From Hyphomicrobiales bacterium (GTDB lineage Bacteria; Pseudomonadota; Alphaproteobacteria; Rhizobiales; Beijerinckiaceae): a stretch of 64,000 nucleotides of DNA. Below the pieces are notes generated by a model. The model was not told the DNA's origin, did not search any database, and saw nothing but the letters and a program-made list of their open reading frames with translations. Where the stretch lies: contig CAKNFJ010000001.1 of the NCBI GenBank assembly GCA_930633495.1, positions 496,001 through 560,000 on the forward strand, given 5' to 3'. The position numbers and the translations under genes are program-made. Shown piece after piece: positions 8,658-17,194 of this stretch; position 1 is the stretch's first letter; every line of letters begins with the position of its first letter.

Positions 8658-9567
8658 AACCGATCACACCACGCGCTGCGGCTTCGTCGCGCTGATCGGC
8701 GCGCCCAATGCCGGCAAATCGACGCTGCTCAACCAGCTCGTCGGCGCCAAGGTCTCGATCGTCTCGCGCAAGGTGCAGACGACGCGCACGCAGGTGCGCG
8801 GCATCGCCATGTCCGGCGCGGCCCAGATCATCTTCGTCGACACGCCCGGCATCTTCGCGCCCAAGCGCCGGCTCGACCGCGCCATGGTAACGAGCGCCTG
8901 GGGCGGCGCGACCGATGCCGATCTGATCGGCGTCCTGATCGACGTCGCGCGCTTCGAGCACGAGGAAAACACGGTGCTGCTGGAGAAGCTCGCCGAGCTG
9001 AAGCAGCCGAAATTCCTGATCCTCAACAAGATCGACACGGTGGCGAAGGAGAAGCTGCTCGAGATCACCGCCAAGGTGAACGAGCGGGGATCGTTCGAGG
9101 CGACCTTCATGGTCGCGGCGCTCACCGGCTACGGCGTCAAGGACATCCTGGCCTGGCTGGAGAAGCGCTTGCCGCTCGGCCCCTGGCTCTACCCGGAAGA
9201 CCAGATCTCGGATGCGCCCCTGCGCTTCCTCGCCGCCGAGATCACGCGCGAGAAGATCTTCGAGCGGCTGCATGACGAACTCCCCTACCGCTCCACGGTC
9301 GAGACCGAGAGCTGGCAGCAGAAGCCGGACGGCTCGGTGCGCATCGAGCAGACGATCTATGTCGAGCGCGAGGGCCAGCGGAAGATCGTGCTCGGCGAAG
9401 GCGGCCAGACGATCAAGGCGATCGGCCAGAAGGCCCGCGCCGAGATCGCCGAGGCGGCGGAAGCCAAGGTGCATCTCTTCCTGTTCGTGAAGGTACGCGA
9501 GAACTGGAGCGACGATCCGGAGCGCTATCGCGAGATGGGGCTGGAGTTCCCGAAGGGCAAAGGCTGA
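8650..9567 (+). CDS. era: GTPase Era
   Basis: Essential GTPase for 16S rRNA maturation and 30S assembly. The 305-residue product shows G1 GAPNAGKS, G3 DTPG and G4 NKID motifs, then a C-terminal KH domain with GEGGQTIKAIGQKAR. The start MSETDHTTRCGFVALIG inside the rnc 3' end is chosen over the open upstream frame because the family begins just before the P-loop. The rnc-era overlap is typical of the operon. recO, which often follows era, is not present here; an acetyltransferase gene follows instead. Confidence 0.97.
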   Translation: MSETDHTTRCGFVALIGAPNAGKSTLLNQLVGAKVSIVSRKVQTTRTQVRGIAMSGAAQIIFVDTPGIFAPKRRLDRAMVTSAWGGATDADLIGVLIDVARFEHEENTVLLEKLAELKQPKFLILNKIDTVAKEKLLEITAKVNERGSFEATFMVAALTGYGVKDILAWLEKRLPLGPWLYPEDQISDAPLRFLAAEITREKIFERLHDELPYRSTVETESWQQKPDGSVRIEQTIYVEREGQRKIVLGEGGQTIKAIGQKARAEIAEAAEAKVHLFLFVKVRENWSDDPERYREMGLEFPKGKG

Positions 9568-9585
9568 GCGACGCGGAAGGCGGCG

Positions 9586-10131
9586 ATGCGCAGCGAAAAG
9601 GAGAAGATGCTGGCCGGCGAGCTCTATCGCGCCGACGACGCCGAGCTCATCGCCGATAATCGCCGCATCAGTTCCTGGATGGACCGCTTCAATGCCACCA
9701 CGGCCGCGCCCGAGAGCAGGCGCGCGCTGATGACGGCGGCGTTCGGCCATGTGGGACGAGACGTCACGATCCGCCCGCCCTTCCATTGCGACTACGGCTA
9801 CAACATCAGCCTCGGCGACGGCGTCTTCCTCAACTTCAACTGCATCATCCTCGACGTGGTCGCGGTCACCATCGGCGACGGCACGCAGATCGGGCCCGGC
9901 GTTCAGATCCTCACGGCCGACCATCCGCGCGATCCGGCCCAACGCCGGCAGATGCTCGAATTCGGCCGGCCGGTGAGCATCGGCCGCAACGTCTGGATCG
10001 GCGGCGGCGCGATCATTCTGCCTGGCGTTACCATCGGCGACGACGCGATCGTCGGGGCGGGCAGCGTCGTCACGCGTGATGTGCCCTCAGGTTGCACGAC
10101 GGTCGGAAACCCGGCACGGTTGAGGCCATAG
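9586..10131 (+). CDS. Sugar O-acetyltransferase (maltose acetyltransferase/NodL type)
   Basis: Acetyl-CoA-dependent O-acetyltransferase with a left-handed beta-helix fold. The 181-residue product begins MRSEKEKMLAGELYRADD, matching the N-terminal Maa domain. Hexapeptide repeats follow (VTIGDGTQIGPGVQILTADH, IGRNVWIGGGAIILPGVTIGD, AIVGAGSVVTRDVPSG). The catalytic His lies in TADHPRD. The substrate cannot be told from sequence; maltose, glucose or a Nod-factor-like sugar are possibilities within the family. It starts 18 bases after era and may be co-transcribed. Confidence 0.9.
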   Translation: MRSEKEKMLAGELYRADDAELIADNRRISSWMDRFNATTAAPESRRALMTAAFGHVGRDVTIRPPFHCDYGYNISLGDGVFLNFNCIILDVVAVTIGDGTQIGPGVQILTADHPRDPAQRRQMLEFGRPVSIGRNVWIGGGAIILPGVTIGDDAIVGAGSVVTRDVPSGCTTVGNPARLRP

Positions 10132-10212
10132 CCGCAAAACCCTCCCGACGATCCCGCGCTGCGATCAGGCTGCGTCCGGATGCCGCGTTTGCGCCTTGAA
10201 CTTCGTCAAATT

Positions 10213-10226
10213 TCGTTCATGAACGA
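10213..10226. promoter_or_regulatory. 14-bp perfect palindrome upstream of the NYN gene
   Basis: TCGTTCATGAACGA reads the same on both strands and lies 65 bases upstream of the NYN-domain gene start. A TTGAAC box is found 11 bases before it. It may be an operator, but no regulator is assigned. Confidence 0.3.
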
Positions 10227-10290
10227 CATCGTTCGACCGCGTTTTGCAGCCATCCTTTTTACTTGAAGCATTTCAGCAGGAGTCATCGCC

Positions 10291-10926
10291 ATGAACGGCG
10301 CACCGCGCATCGCGCTCTTCATCGACGGCGCCAATCTTTACGCGACCTCGAAGCAGCTCGGCTTCGACATGGATTATCGCCGCCTGCTGCGCGAATTCCA
10401 GAGCCGCGGAAATCTGATCCGCGCCTTCTATTTCACGACACTGGTCGAGAGCGAGGAGTATTCGTCCATCCGCCCGCTGGTCGATTGGCTCGACTATAAC
10501 GGCTACCGCGTCGTCACCAAGGCCGCGAAGGAATTCACCGACGCCACCGGCCGCCGCCGGGTCAAGGGCAACATGGATATCGAGCTCGCCATCGAGATGC
10601 TCGAACTCGCCCCCCATCTCGACCAGATCTACCTGTTCTCCGGCGACGGTGATTTCCGCCCGCTGGTCGAGGCGGTGCAGCGCAAGGGCGTCAAGCTCTC
10701 GGTCGTCTCGACGATCTCGACCAATCCGCCGATGGTTTCGGACGAGCTGCGCCGGCAATGCGACGAGTTCGTCGACCTCGCCCAGCTGATGCAGAAGATC
10801 GGACGCGATCCGTCGGAGCGCACAAGCCGCGCAGGCAGCGCGCCCGCCGCTCCGGCAACGCCGGGCAACCCGGCGCTGGAGCGCCGCTACGGCATCCGCC
10901 AGGGCGACGAGCCGGTGGAGGGATGA
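10291..10926 (+). CDS. NYN domain-containing protein (LabA/DUF88-like)
   Basis: A 211-residue protein whose first 170 residues form a NYN (PIN-like) domain, the fold of single-strand ribonucleases. Acidic motifs expected of the catalytic site are present: LFIDGANLYA near residue 9, GNMDIELAIEM near 93 and LFSGDGDFRPLVE near 113. The C-terminal 35 residues are Ala/Pro-rich and probably disordered. NYN/LabA proteins are widespread in alphaproteobacteria and their RNA targets are mostly unknown. The gene has its own upstream region and ends next to the family A repeat element. Confidence 0.88.
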   Translation: MNGAPRIALFIDGANLYATSKQLGFDMDYRRLLREFQSRGNLIRAFYFTTLVESEEYSSIRPLVDWLDYNGYRVVTKAAKEFTDATGRRRVKGNMDIELAIEMLELAPHLDQIYLFSGDGDFRPLVEAVQRKGVKLSVVSTISTNPPMVSDELRRQCDEFVDLAQLMQKIGRDPSERTSRAGSAPAAPATPGNPALERRYGIRQGDEPVEG

Positions 10927-10948
10927 GCTCCACGGTAGGGCGTAGAGC

Positions 10949-10998
10949 GCGAGGAACCCCTCTCCTGTAAGGAGAGGGGCAGGTGTGAGGTGTAGGCC
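10949..10998. repeat. Left terminal inverted repeat of the DUF559 element (family A copy 1)
   Basis: A 50-bp end containing an internal hairpin (ACCCCTCTCC / GGAGAGGGG, loop TGTAA) followed by CAGGTGTGAGGTGTAGGCC. It matches the reverse complement of 11405-11454 at 47 of 50 positions. It also matches the left ends of copies at 37865 and 55857. Confidence 0.9.
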
Positions 10999-11046
10999 GC
11001 CGGACCAGCGGAACTGTGCCTTCGCCGAGCCGAACTTCCCAGCCAA

Positions 11047-11388
11047 TCAAATAGCTTCGGCAGCAGCACGAATTTTCGCGACGACCGCGTCGCGATCATT
11101 CAGCACCTCTTCATTGCGGAACCGGATCAGCACGAAGCCATGGCTTTCGATCTCAACGGATCTAGCGGCATCGTAATCGCGATCTGCGAGGTGCTGGTTC
11201 CCATCGATCTCGATGGCAAGCTTCCGCTCGAAGCAGAGGAAATCAACGGTATAGGCTAGAAGCGGCGCCTGCCGGCGGAATTTGAGACCATTAATCCGAC
11301 GATTTCTGACGAGCTCCCAGAGAATGTCCTCGGGCTTCGTCGCCTGGCGCCGCAGCTTTCGAGCGAAGTCCTGCGGCTCCGACACCAT
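11047..11388 (-). CDS. DUF559 domain protein, PD-(D/E)XK nuclease-like (Vsr-related)
   Basis: A compact protein of about 113 residues of the DUF559 family, related to very-short-patch-repair endonucleases. Family hallmarks are KPEDILWELVRNRRING, KFRRQAPLLAYTVDFLCF and the putative catalytic DFLCFERKLAIEIDGNQH, giving a D...E-x-D arrangement. RFRNEEVLNDRDAVV follows near the C-terminus. The ATG at 11388 has an AGGA site six bases upstream; an ATG two codons earlier and a GTG at 11418 inside the terminal repeat are alternatives. The whole gene lies between inverted repeats and is the only gene in the element. Biochemical activity is unproven for most of the family. Confidence 0.85.
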   Translation of the reverse strand: MVSEPQDFARKLRRQATKPEDILWELVRNRRINGLKFRRQAPLLAYTVDFLCFERKLAIEIDGNQHLADRDYDAARSVEIESHGFVLIRFRNEEVLNDRDAVVAKIRAAAEAI

Positions 11389-11404
11389 CGCCATTCCTGC
11401 TGAG

Positions 11405-11454
11405 GGCCGACACCTCACCCCTGCCCCTCTCCTTACAGGAGAGGGGTTCCCCGC
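11405..11454. repeat. Right terminal inverted repeat of the DUF559 element
   Basis: Reverse complement of the left end with three mismatches in 50 bases. It contains the same hairpin. The DUF559 frame could begin inside it at a GTG (11418), so the repeat may also supply part of the gene's 5' region. Confidence 0.9.
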
Positions 11455-11478
11455 ACTCTTTCTTTCAACCTCGTGAAT

Positions 11479-11952
11479 TCAACCGCCCGTCTTCAGAATC
11501 CGCTGCTTGTCGCGGTTCCAGTCGCGGGTCTTCTCGGTCTCGCGCTTGTCGTGGAGCTTCTTGCCCTTGCCGAGGCCGAGCTCGACCTTCGCGCGGCCCC
11601 TGTCGTTGAAATAGACCTTGAGCGGGATCAGAGCCATGCCCTCGCGCTGGACCGCGCCCATCAGCTTGTTGATCTCGCGTCGATGGAGCAGGAGCTTGCG
11701 CGGCCGGCGAACCTCGTGATTGAAGCGGTTCGCCTCCAGGTACTCCGGGATATAGGCGTTGAACAGGAAGAGCTCCTCACCCATCGGGCCGGCATAGCTC
11801 TCGCCGATCGTCGCCTTGCCGCCGCGCAACGATTTGATCTCGGTGCCCTGCAAGGCGATGCCCGCCTCCAGTGTCTCCTTGATCTCGTAATTGAAGCGCG
11901 CCTTGCGGTTGTCCGCCGCGAGACGATAGCGCTCGGGATCGGGTTTCTTCAT
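11479..11952 (-). CDS. smpB: SsrA-binding protein SmpB
   Basis: Binds tmRNA and delivers it to stalled ribosomes for trans-translation. The 157-residue product has the core [22 protein letters not shown] with [14 protein letters not shown], and a basic C-terminal tail [20 protein letters not shown] of the type that enters the mRNA channel. Its start codon overlaps the stop of the upstream PaiB-like gene by four bases (ATGA), so the two are probably translationally coupled. dapA lies further upstream on the same strand, a common alphaproteobacterial neighbour. Confidence 0.97.
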   Translation of the reverse strand: MKKPDPERYRLAADNRKARFNYEIKETLEAGIALQGTEIKSLRGGKATIGESYAGPMGEELFLFNAYIPEYLEANRFNHEVRRPRKLLLHRREINKLMGAVQREGMALIPLKVYFNDRGRAKVELGLGKGKKLHDKRETEKTRDWNRDKQRILKTGG

Positions 11953-12596
11953 GCGCTTCCGCCGAATCCGTGCTCTTTCACCAGCGCCGCCATCGCCTGC
12001 GATTCCGATTCCGGATCTGCGCTCAAGCCGTTGAGAACGCCGAGCTTGTCGTCCTCGCGCCGGTTCTGGCTGAGCTTGAACTTGCCGATGATCGACGCGA
12101 TCTCGATCTCGATGCCGACGATGCCGCGCGCCTGCGCCGCGATGAAAGGTTCGGGCGCATCGCTCACCGCCCAGGGCTCAGAGCGCGGCTGCTCCTGCTG
12201 CTGCGTCAGCGATTCGAGCTGGGCGCGCAGCCAGGCCGGATCCTCGATCGACCGGGCGGGTCCACGGGCCTGCACGGTGACGTAGTTCCAGGTCGGCACG
12301 ACCTTGCCGGTCTCGCGCTTGGTCGCATACCAGGCGGGTGTGACATAGCGCTCGACGCCGGTGAAGATCACCAGCGTCTCGGCCCCTGCCGCGATGGCTT
12401 TCCACTGCGGATTGGGGCGCGCGAGATGCGCGCGCAGCACGCCGTTCTCACCCTCGTCGGCATGCAGGACGAAGGGGACGAGATTGGCGATGAGCCCGCC
12501 CTCGCCCACCGTGACCAGCGAGGCGAGCGGATGGCGGCGGATGACCGCGTGCAACTGCGCGCGGTCATCGACCTTGAAGTGACTGGGTTCGTACAT
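11949..12596 (-). CDS. FMN-binding negative transcriptional regulator (PaiB family)
   Basis: A 215-residue split-barrel protein of the PaiB/FMN-binding family. It starts [19 protein letters not shown] and contains [33 protein letters not shown] and [22 protein letters not shown], all characteristic segments. In Bacillus, PaiB is linked to repression of sporulation and protease genes; in proteobacteria the role is poorly defined and an enzymatic or redox function is possible. It lies between dapA and smpB with an ATGA overlap to smpB. Confidence 0.88.
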   Translation of the reverse strand: MYEPSHFKVDDRAQLHAVIRRHPLASLVTVGEGGLIANLVPFVLHADEGENGVLRAHLARPNPQWKAIAAGAETLVIFTGVERYVTPAWYATKRETGKVVPTWNYVTVQARGPARSIEDPAWLRAQLESLTQQQEQPRSEPWAVSDAPEPFIAAQARGIVGIEIEIASIIGKFKLSQNRREDDKLGVLNGLSADPESESQAMAALVKEHGFGGSA

Positions 12597-12649
12597 CCCG
12601 GAGTTCCCTGGCGTACCGGCCGGGGCGACCGGACGAACGCGATCCCTAT

Positions 12650-13543
12650 TTAGGCATTCAACAGCCCGGCGAAAACCATCGCCTCGCGAATGACCTTGCC
12701 CGTCGCCGGCGTCACCGGCAGGAGCGGCAGGCGAACCTCCTCCTCGATGCGGCCGAGGAGCGCGAGGCCGTGCTTGGCACCGGCGAGACCGGGCTCCCTG
12801 AAGGTCGCGTCGTGGAGCGGCACCAGCCGGTCCTGCACCTTCAGCGCCGTGGCGAAATCGCCCTTGAGCGTCGCATCCATCAGATCGGCACAGAGCCGCG
12901 GCGCGACGTTGGCGACGACCGAGATGCAGCCATGGCCGCCGGCCGCCATATAGGCGAGCGCGGTCATGTCCTCGCCCGAGAGCTGGATGAAATCCGGCCC
13001 CATGGCATGGCGCTGCTGCGAGACGCGGGCGAGATTGGCGGTCGCATCCTTTACGCCGGCGATGTTCCTGAGCTCATAGAGCCGCGTCATCGTCTCGACC
13101 GACATGTCCACCACCGAGCGCGGCGGGATGTTGTAGATGATGATCGGGATGCCGATCGCATCGTTCACCGCCTTGAAGTGCTGGTACATGCCCTCCTGGG
13201 TCGGCTTGTTGTAGTAGGGCGTCACCACGAGGACGGCATCGGCGCCGGCCTTCTCGGCATGGACGGCAAGGTCGATCGCCTCGATCGTGTTGTTGGAGCC
13301 GGCGCCGGCGATCACCGGAACGCGGCCCTTGTTCTGGTCGACGACGATCTCGACGACGCGCTTGTGCTCGTCATGGGAGAGCGTCGGGCTCTCGCCGGTG
13401 GTGCCGACCGGGACGAGACCCGTCGAACCGCTCGCGATCTGCCATTCGACCAGAGCGCGCAGCGCGTCCTCGTCGATCTTGCCGGCTTTGAAGGGCGTGA
13501 CCAGAGCGGGCATCGAGCCGGTGAGGGCAATGTGCTTGGTCAT
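12650..13543 (-). CDS. dapA: 4-hydroxy-tetrahydrodipicolinate synthase
   Basis: First committed step of lysine and diaminopimelate synthesis: condenses pyruvate with aspartate semialdehyde. The 297-residue TIM-barrel protein has [17 protein letters not shown] near residue 41 and [18 protein letters not shown] near 104. [15 protein letters not shown] near 134 carries the catalytic Tyr, and NIAGVKDAT near 160 carries the Schiff-base Lys. Length is normal. It is upstream of the PaiB-like gene and smpB, and divergent from the transglycosylase gene across a 167-base promoter region. Aspartokinase (lysC), earlier in the same pathway, is at 54.5 kb. Confidence 0.96.
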   Translation of the reverse strand: MTKHIALTGSMPALVTPFKAGKIDEDALRALVEWQIASGSTGLVPVGTTGESPTLSHDEHKRVVEIVVDQNKGRVPVIAGAGSNNTIEAIDLAVHAEKAGADAVLVVTPYYNKPTQEGMYQHFKAVNDAIGIPIIIYNIPPRSVVDMSVETMTRLYELRNIAGVKDATANLARVSQQRHAMGPDFIQLSGEDMTALAYMAAGGHGCISVVANVAPRLCADLMDATLKGDFATALKVQDRLVPLHDATFREPGLAGAKHGLALLGRIEEEVRLPLLPVTPATGKVIREAMVFAGLLNA

Positions 13544-13710
13544 GTCAGCGTCCTGAGGCGATCATTCGGGTCATGGGCCGCCACACATAAACCGTCGTTT
13601 GGTCAAGGCAAAGCCGGCAATGCATGAAAATGCGTGGCCTCATAGTTAAGCCTCCATAAACTTCCTTCCCCGACCATCGACCGATGCCTGCTACAGGATG
13701 GAGACCCGCC

Positions 13711-15789
13711 ATGGCCTCGCCTGCTGCCGCGAGGAGACTGATCGGCCTGCTGCTGCCTGCCCTGCTCACCGCCTCGACGACGCAGGCGGGGGACGACGGC
13801 ATGCTCGCAAGCCAGCGCAAGCTCGCCATGATCGGCGACGTCGACACGACGGGCGCGCTGGCGCCCTATCCGCCCTCTGCCCTGCGCGGCGAGGATGCGG
13901 TCAATCTCGACGCCGTGAAGGCCGCCGTCGCCGCCTATCGTCGCGGCGCGCTCGGAGAAGGCGACGACCTCGCCGGGCGGATCGACGACCGTGCCGCGCG
14001 CGCCCTGCTCGAATGGGTGGCGATCCATGCCAATGCCGGCGCCGTGACCTTCGTGCGGATCGACGCCTTCCTGCGCGAGCATCCGAACTATCCGGCGACG
14101 ACCCGCTTTCGACGCCGCGCCGAAGAGGCGCTCATCGCCGAGAAGAAGAGCGCCGTGATCGTGCGCGCCTTCTTCCACGGCCAGCAGCCTGTTTCGCCGG
14201 CCGGCCGGATCGCGTTGGCGCTGGCGCTCAAGGACCAGGGGCGCACCGAGGAGGCGATCGCTCTCGTGCGCCAGAGCTGGCGCAAGGACCCGTTCGGGCA
14301 GGCGCTGGAGAAGATCGTCCTCAAGGATTTCGAGACGACGCTTACCAAGGACGACCACCGTCTGCGTGCTGAGCGCTTCCTGTTCAAGGAGAGCGGCGAG
14401 GCGGCCCTGCGCAATGCCGCCCGCGTCTCGGCCGACTATGTCGTGCTGGCCAGGGCAAGACTCGCCAGCGCGGGCGCACGCCGGCCGATCCCGGACAAGC
14501 AGATCGCGGCCGTGCCGGCCTCCGTCCGCAGCGACGTCTCCTTCGCCTTCCTGCAAGCGCAGCAGGCGCGCCGCGGCGACAAGCTGGACGACGCGGTGAA
14601 GGCGCTCGCCAATGTCCCGCGCGATCCCAGCCTTCTCGGCGATGGCGACGGCTGGTGGGAGGAGCGGCGCATCATCGCGCGCAAGCTCGTCGACGCCGGC
14701 CAGCCGGCCAAGGCCTACGAGGTCGCGGCCGGCCATGGCGCCGAGGACAATGCCGAGCGCATCGAGGCCGAATGGCACGCCGGCTTCATCGCGCTGCGCT
14801 TCCTCAAGAAGCCGGATGTCGCACTGAAGCACTTCGAGGCGGCGGCCGGCATCGCCGAAACGCCGATCTCCGTGGCCCGCGCGGCCTATTGGCAGGGCCG
14901 CAGCTATGAGGAACTGGGCCGGGCCGAGGAGGCAAAGGCCGCCTTCGGCAAGGCCGCCGACCAGCCGATCGCCTATTACGGGCAACTGGCACGGGCCAAG
15001 CTCGGCCTCGATCGCCTGCCGCTCAGGAGCACGCCGGCCGCCGGCCTCGAAGCGCTGCCGGGACATCGCGGCGTCAGGCTGCTCTATCGCATCGGCGAGC
15101 GCGACCTCGCCACGCTGATGCTGAGCGATCTGGCTCAACGCCTGCACAGCACCGAGGCGCTGGAAGCGATCGCCGCCATCGCCCAGCGCGAGGCCGATGC
15201 GCGCGCGCTGGTCAGCATCGGCAAGGCCGCGCTGCAGCGTGGATTTCCGCTCGACATGGCCGCCTATCCGATCAACGGAATTCCGCAGTTCGACGTGCTG
15301 GGCGACCCGATGGAACGGGCCATCGTCCACGCCATCGCCCGGCAGGAGAGCGCCTTCGATCCGACCGCGATGTCGCATGCCGGCGCCCGCGGCCTGATGC
15401 AGATGATGCCGGCGACCGCGCGCGAGACGGCGCGGCGCGCCAGCCTGCCCTTCGACTGGCAGAAGCTCGGGCAGGACCCGCTCTACGCGGCCCGGATGGG
15501 CGCGGCCCATCTCAACGACCTGCTGAAGGAATGGCGCGGGTCCTACATCCTGACCTTCGCGGCCTATAATGCCGGCTCGCCGAATGTGAAGAAATGGATC
15601 GCCGCCTATGGCGATCCGCGCGATCCGGAGGTCGATGCGGTCGACTGGGTCGAGCGCATCCCCTTCTCCGAGACGCGCAACTACGTCCAGCGCGTGATGG
15701 AGAACCTGCAGGTCTATCGCGAGCGGCTGAACCAGCGCACCGCCTATCTAATCGACTACGATCTGAAGCGCGGCGGCAAGCGGGACTGA
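13711..15789 (+). CDS. slt: Soluble lytic murein transglycosylase
   Basis: Periplasmic enzyme that cleaves peptidoglycan glycan strands to 1,6-anhydro-muropeptides. About 692 residues: signal peptide (1-27, hydrophobic LIGLLLPALLTA), a long helical superhelix of Slt70 type (about 60-500), then the catalytic SLT domain. The catalytic Glu is in ARQESAFDP near residue 545, followed by GARGLMQMMPATA and FAAYNAGSPNV. The start at 13711 is chosen because GGAG precedes it and it begins at the signal peptide; an ATG at 13684 adds nine residues. Divergent from dapA, as in many alphaproteobacteria. A palindromic repeat follows the stop. Confidence 0.93.
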   Translation: MASPAAARRLIGLLLPALLTASTTQAGDDGMLASQRKLAMIGDVDTTGALAPYPPSALRGEDAVNLDAVKAAVAAYRRGALGEGDDLAGRIDDRAARALLEWVAIHANAGAVTFVRIDAFLREHPNYPATTRFRRRAEEALIAEKKSAVIVRAFFHGQQPVSPAGRIALALALKDQGRTEEAIALVRQSWRKDPFGQALEKIVLKDFETTLTKDDHRLRAERFLFKESGEAALRNAARVSADYVVLARARLASAGARRPIPDKQIAAVPASVRSDVSFAFLQAQQARRGDKLDDAVKALANVPRDPSLLGDGDGWWEERRIIARKLVDAGQPAKAYEVAAGHGAEDNAERIEAEWHAGFIALRFLKKPDVALKHFEAAAGIAETPISVARAAYWQGRSYEELGRAEEAKAAFGKAADQPIAYYGQLARAKLGLDRLPLRSTPAAGLEALPGHRGVRLLYRIGERDLATLMLSDLAQRLHSTEALEAIAAIAQREADARALVSIGKAALQRGFPLDMAAYPINGIPQFDVLGDPMERAIVHAIARQESAFDPTAMSHAGARGLMQMMPATARETARRASLPFDWQKLGQDPLYAARMGAAHLNDLLKEWRGSYILTFAAYNAGSPNVKKWIAAYGDPRDPEVDAVDWVERIPFSETRNYVQRVMENLQVYRERLNQRTAYLIDYDLKRGGKRD

Positions 15790-15806
15790 AGGTTCCCAAA
15801 TCCTCC

Positions 15807-15939
15807 TTGTCATTCCGGGGCTTCGCATAGCGAAGAACCCGGAACCCACGACTGGGCGAGCCTTCGACAACTCAACATAGGATGGTTCACCCAGTCGTGG
15901 GTTCCGGGTTCGCGCCTGCGGCACGCCCCGGAATGACAA
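15807..15939. repeat. 133-bp palindromic element, family C copy 1
   Basis: Ends TTGTCATTCCGGGGC and GCCCCGGAATGACAA are exact reverse complements. Inside them, GAACCCGGAACCCACGACTG is answered by the complementary CAGTCGTGGGTTCCGGGTTC, so nearly the whole element folds into one long hairpin. It lies between slt and the M20 gene. A related copy is at 36524-36628. Confidence 0.85.
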
Positions 15940-15990
15940 TCGTTGCTGCCCAACCGTCCGCGCAACGATCTTAGCTGCCGATTGCAATAT

Positions 15991-16003
15991 TTGAAATTTT
16001 CAA
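15991..16003. promoter_or_regulatory. AT-rich palindrome, candidate MarR operator upstream of the M20 gene
   Basis: TTGAAATTTTCAA is a 13-bp perfect inverted repeat in an AT-rich patch that stands out from the GC-rich surroundings, 30 bases upstream of the M20 start codon. A MarR-family gene follows the M20 gene directly, so this is its most likely operator, though the link is inferred. Confidence 0.45.
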
Positions 16004-16033
16004 TTACCTCTGACCGGCAGCGGAGGAACTTCA

Positions 16034-17188
16034 ATGCTGCAGGACATTGCCGATTTCGCGCCGACGCTTCAGGCTTGGCGCCGCGACCTTCACGCCCATC
16101 CCGAAATCGCCTTCCAGGAGTTCCGAACCTCGGATTTCGTGGCGAAGACGCTCGCCTCCTTCGGCATCGAGGTGCATCGCGGCCTTGGCGGCACCGGCCT
16201 CGTCGGCGTCATCAAGGGCGGTGCGGAGGGGCCGACCATCGGGCTGCGCGCCGATATGGACGCACTGCCGATGGAGGAGCAGACCGGCCTCGCCTATCGC
16301 TCGACCACCGAAGGCCAGTTCCATGGCTGCGGCCATGACGGGCATACGGTCATGCTGCTTGCCGCCGCGCGCCATCTCGCCGCCAACCCGCCGAAGCGCG
16401 GCAAGGTCCATCTGATCTTCCAGCCGGCCGAAGAGGTTGGGCAGGGCGCCGAGCGCATGATCGCCGACGGGCTGTTCGAGCGCTTCCCCTGCTCGGAAGT
16501 CTATGCGCTGCATACGATCCCGCTCTACGAGGACGGCACCGCCGCAGTCCGCTCCGGGCCAACGCTGAGCGGAACGACGGTCTTCGAGATCCGGATCGAC
16601 GGCGTCGGCGGCCATGGCGCAGCACCGCATACGACCGTCGATCCGCTCCAGGTCGCGGCGCGGCTTGCGAACGAGATCTCCTCGATCGTCGGGCGCCATG
16701 TCGACCCGCTGGAGCCCGCCGTCATCAGCCTGGGGCGCCTCTGCGCGGGCACGGCCGCCAATATCATCCCGGCCTCGGCCGAATTGAGCGGCACGATCCG
16801 CACCTACGACCCGGCGACGGAGGCACTGATCGTCGCCAAGCTCGACGCCATCTGCCGCGGCTTCGCGGAAATGTCGGGCTGCACGATCACCTGTACGAAG
16901 AAGGCAAGCTGTCCGCCCTGCGTCAACGACGCGCGCGCTGCGGCAGCCGCGGCGGCAGCCGCCAGCACCGTGCTCGGCGAGGCGAAGGTCAGGACCGACC
17001 TCAAGCCCCTGCCCTTCTCCGACGATTTCGCGCTGATGCTGCAGCAATGGCCCGGCGCCTATGTCTTCCTCGGCCAGCCCGGCGCGATGTGCCACCACCC
17101 GACCTTCGACTTCGACGATCGCCTGCTCCCCGTCGGCGCCAGCCTCCTGTGCCGCCTCGTCGAGCGCCAGACGGGAGCGCATGAATAG
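16034..17188 (+). CDS. M20 family amidohydrolase (hippurate hydrolase-like)
   Basis: Zinc metallo-amidohydrolase of the M20D subfamily; likely releases an acyl or aromatic group from an N-acyl amino acid. The 384-residue product has the metal-binding segments LRADMDALPMEE near residue 72, HGCGHDGHTVML near 97 and FQPAEEVGQGAERMI near 128, plus a C-terminal CHHPTFDFDDR. A dimerisation domain (about 180-295) includes GGHGAAPHTTVDP. The exact substrate is not evident. GGAGGA precedes the start. It is followed six bases later by a MarR gene, and an AT-rich palindrome sits in its promoter region, suggesting control by that regulator. Confidence 0.9.
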   Translation: MLQDIADFAPTLQAWRRDLHAHPEIAFQEFRTSDFVAKTLASFGIEVHRGLGGTGLVGVIKGGAEGPTIGLRADMDALPMEEQTGLAYRSTTEGQFHGCGHDGHTVMLLAAARHLAANPPKRGKVHLIFQPAEEVGQGAERMIADGLFERFPCSEVYALHTIPLYEDGTAAVRSGPTLSGTTVFEIRIDGVGGHGAAPHTTVDPLQVAARLANEISSIVGRHVDPLEPAVISLGRLCAGTAANIIPASAELSGTIRTYDPATEALIVAKLDAICRGFAEMSGCTITCTKKASCPPCVNDARAAAAAAAAASTVLGEAKVRTDLKPLPFSDDFALMLQQWPGAYVFLGQPGAMCHHPTFDFDDRLLPVGASLLCRLVERQTGAHE

Positions 17189-17194
17189 CCGCCG

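Larger units (their letters stand above)
10949..11454. mobile_element. 506-bp inverted-repeat-bounded element carrying a DUF559 gene
   Basis: Two 50-bp inverted repeats enclose a single gene of the DUF559 family. Just inside the left repeat, bases 10999-11030 resemble bases 37915-37947 of the short copy at 37865-38024, so the similarity extends beyond the terminal repeats. No transposase and no clear target duplication are visible. The layout (autonomous-looking long copy plus two short copies of 159-160 bp) suggests a mobile or formerly mobile element, but movement is inferred, not shown. Confidence 0.6.

Noticed and set aside
10213-10234. Alphaproteobacterial LexA box (GTTC-N7-GTTC) upstream of the NYN gene
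   Set aside because: The two GTTC half-sites are 12 bases apart, not 7, so the SOS-box spacing is not met.
10949-11454. CRISPR-like interpretation of the repeated GGAGAGGGG units
   Set aside because: There are only two inverted copies at this site, with no spacer array and no cas genes.
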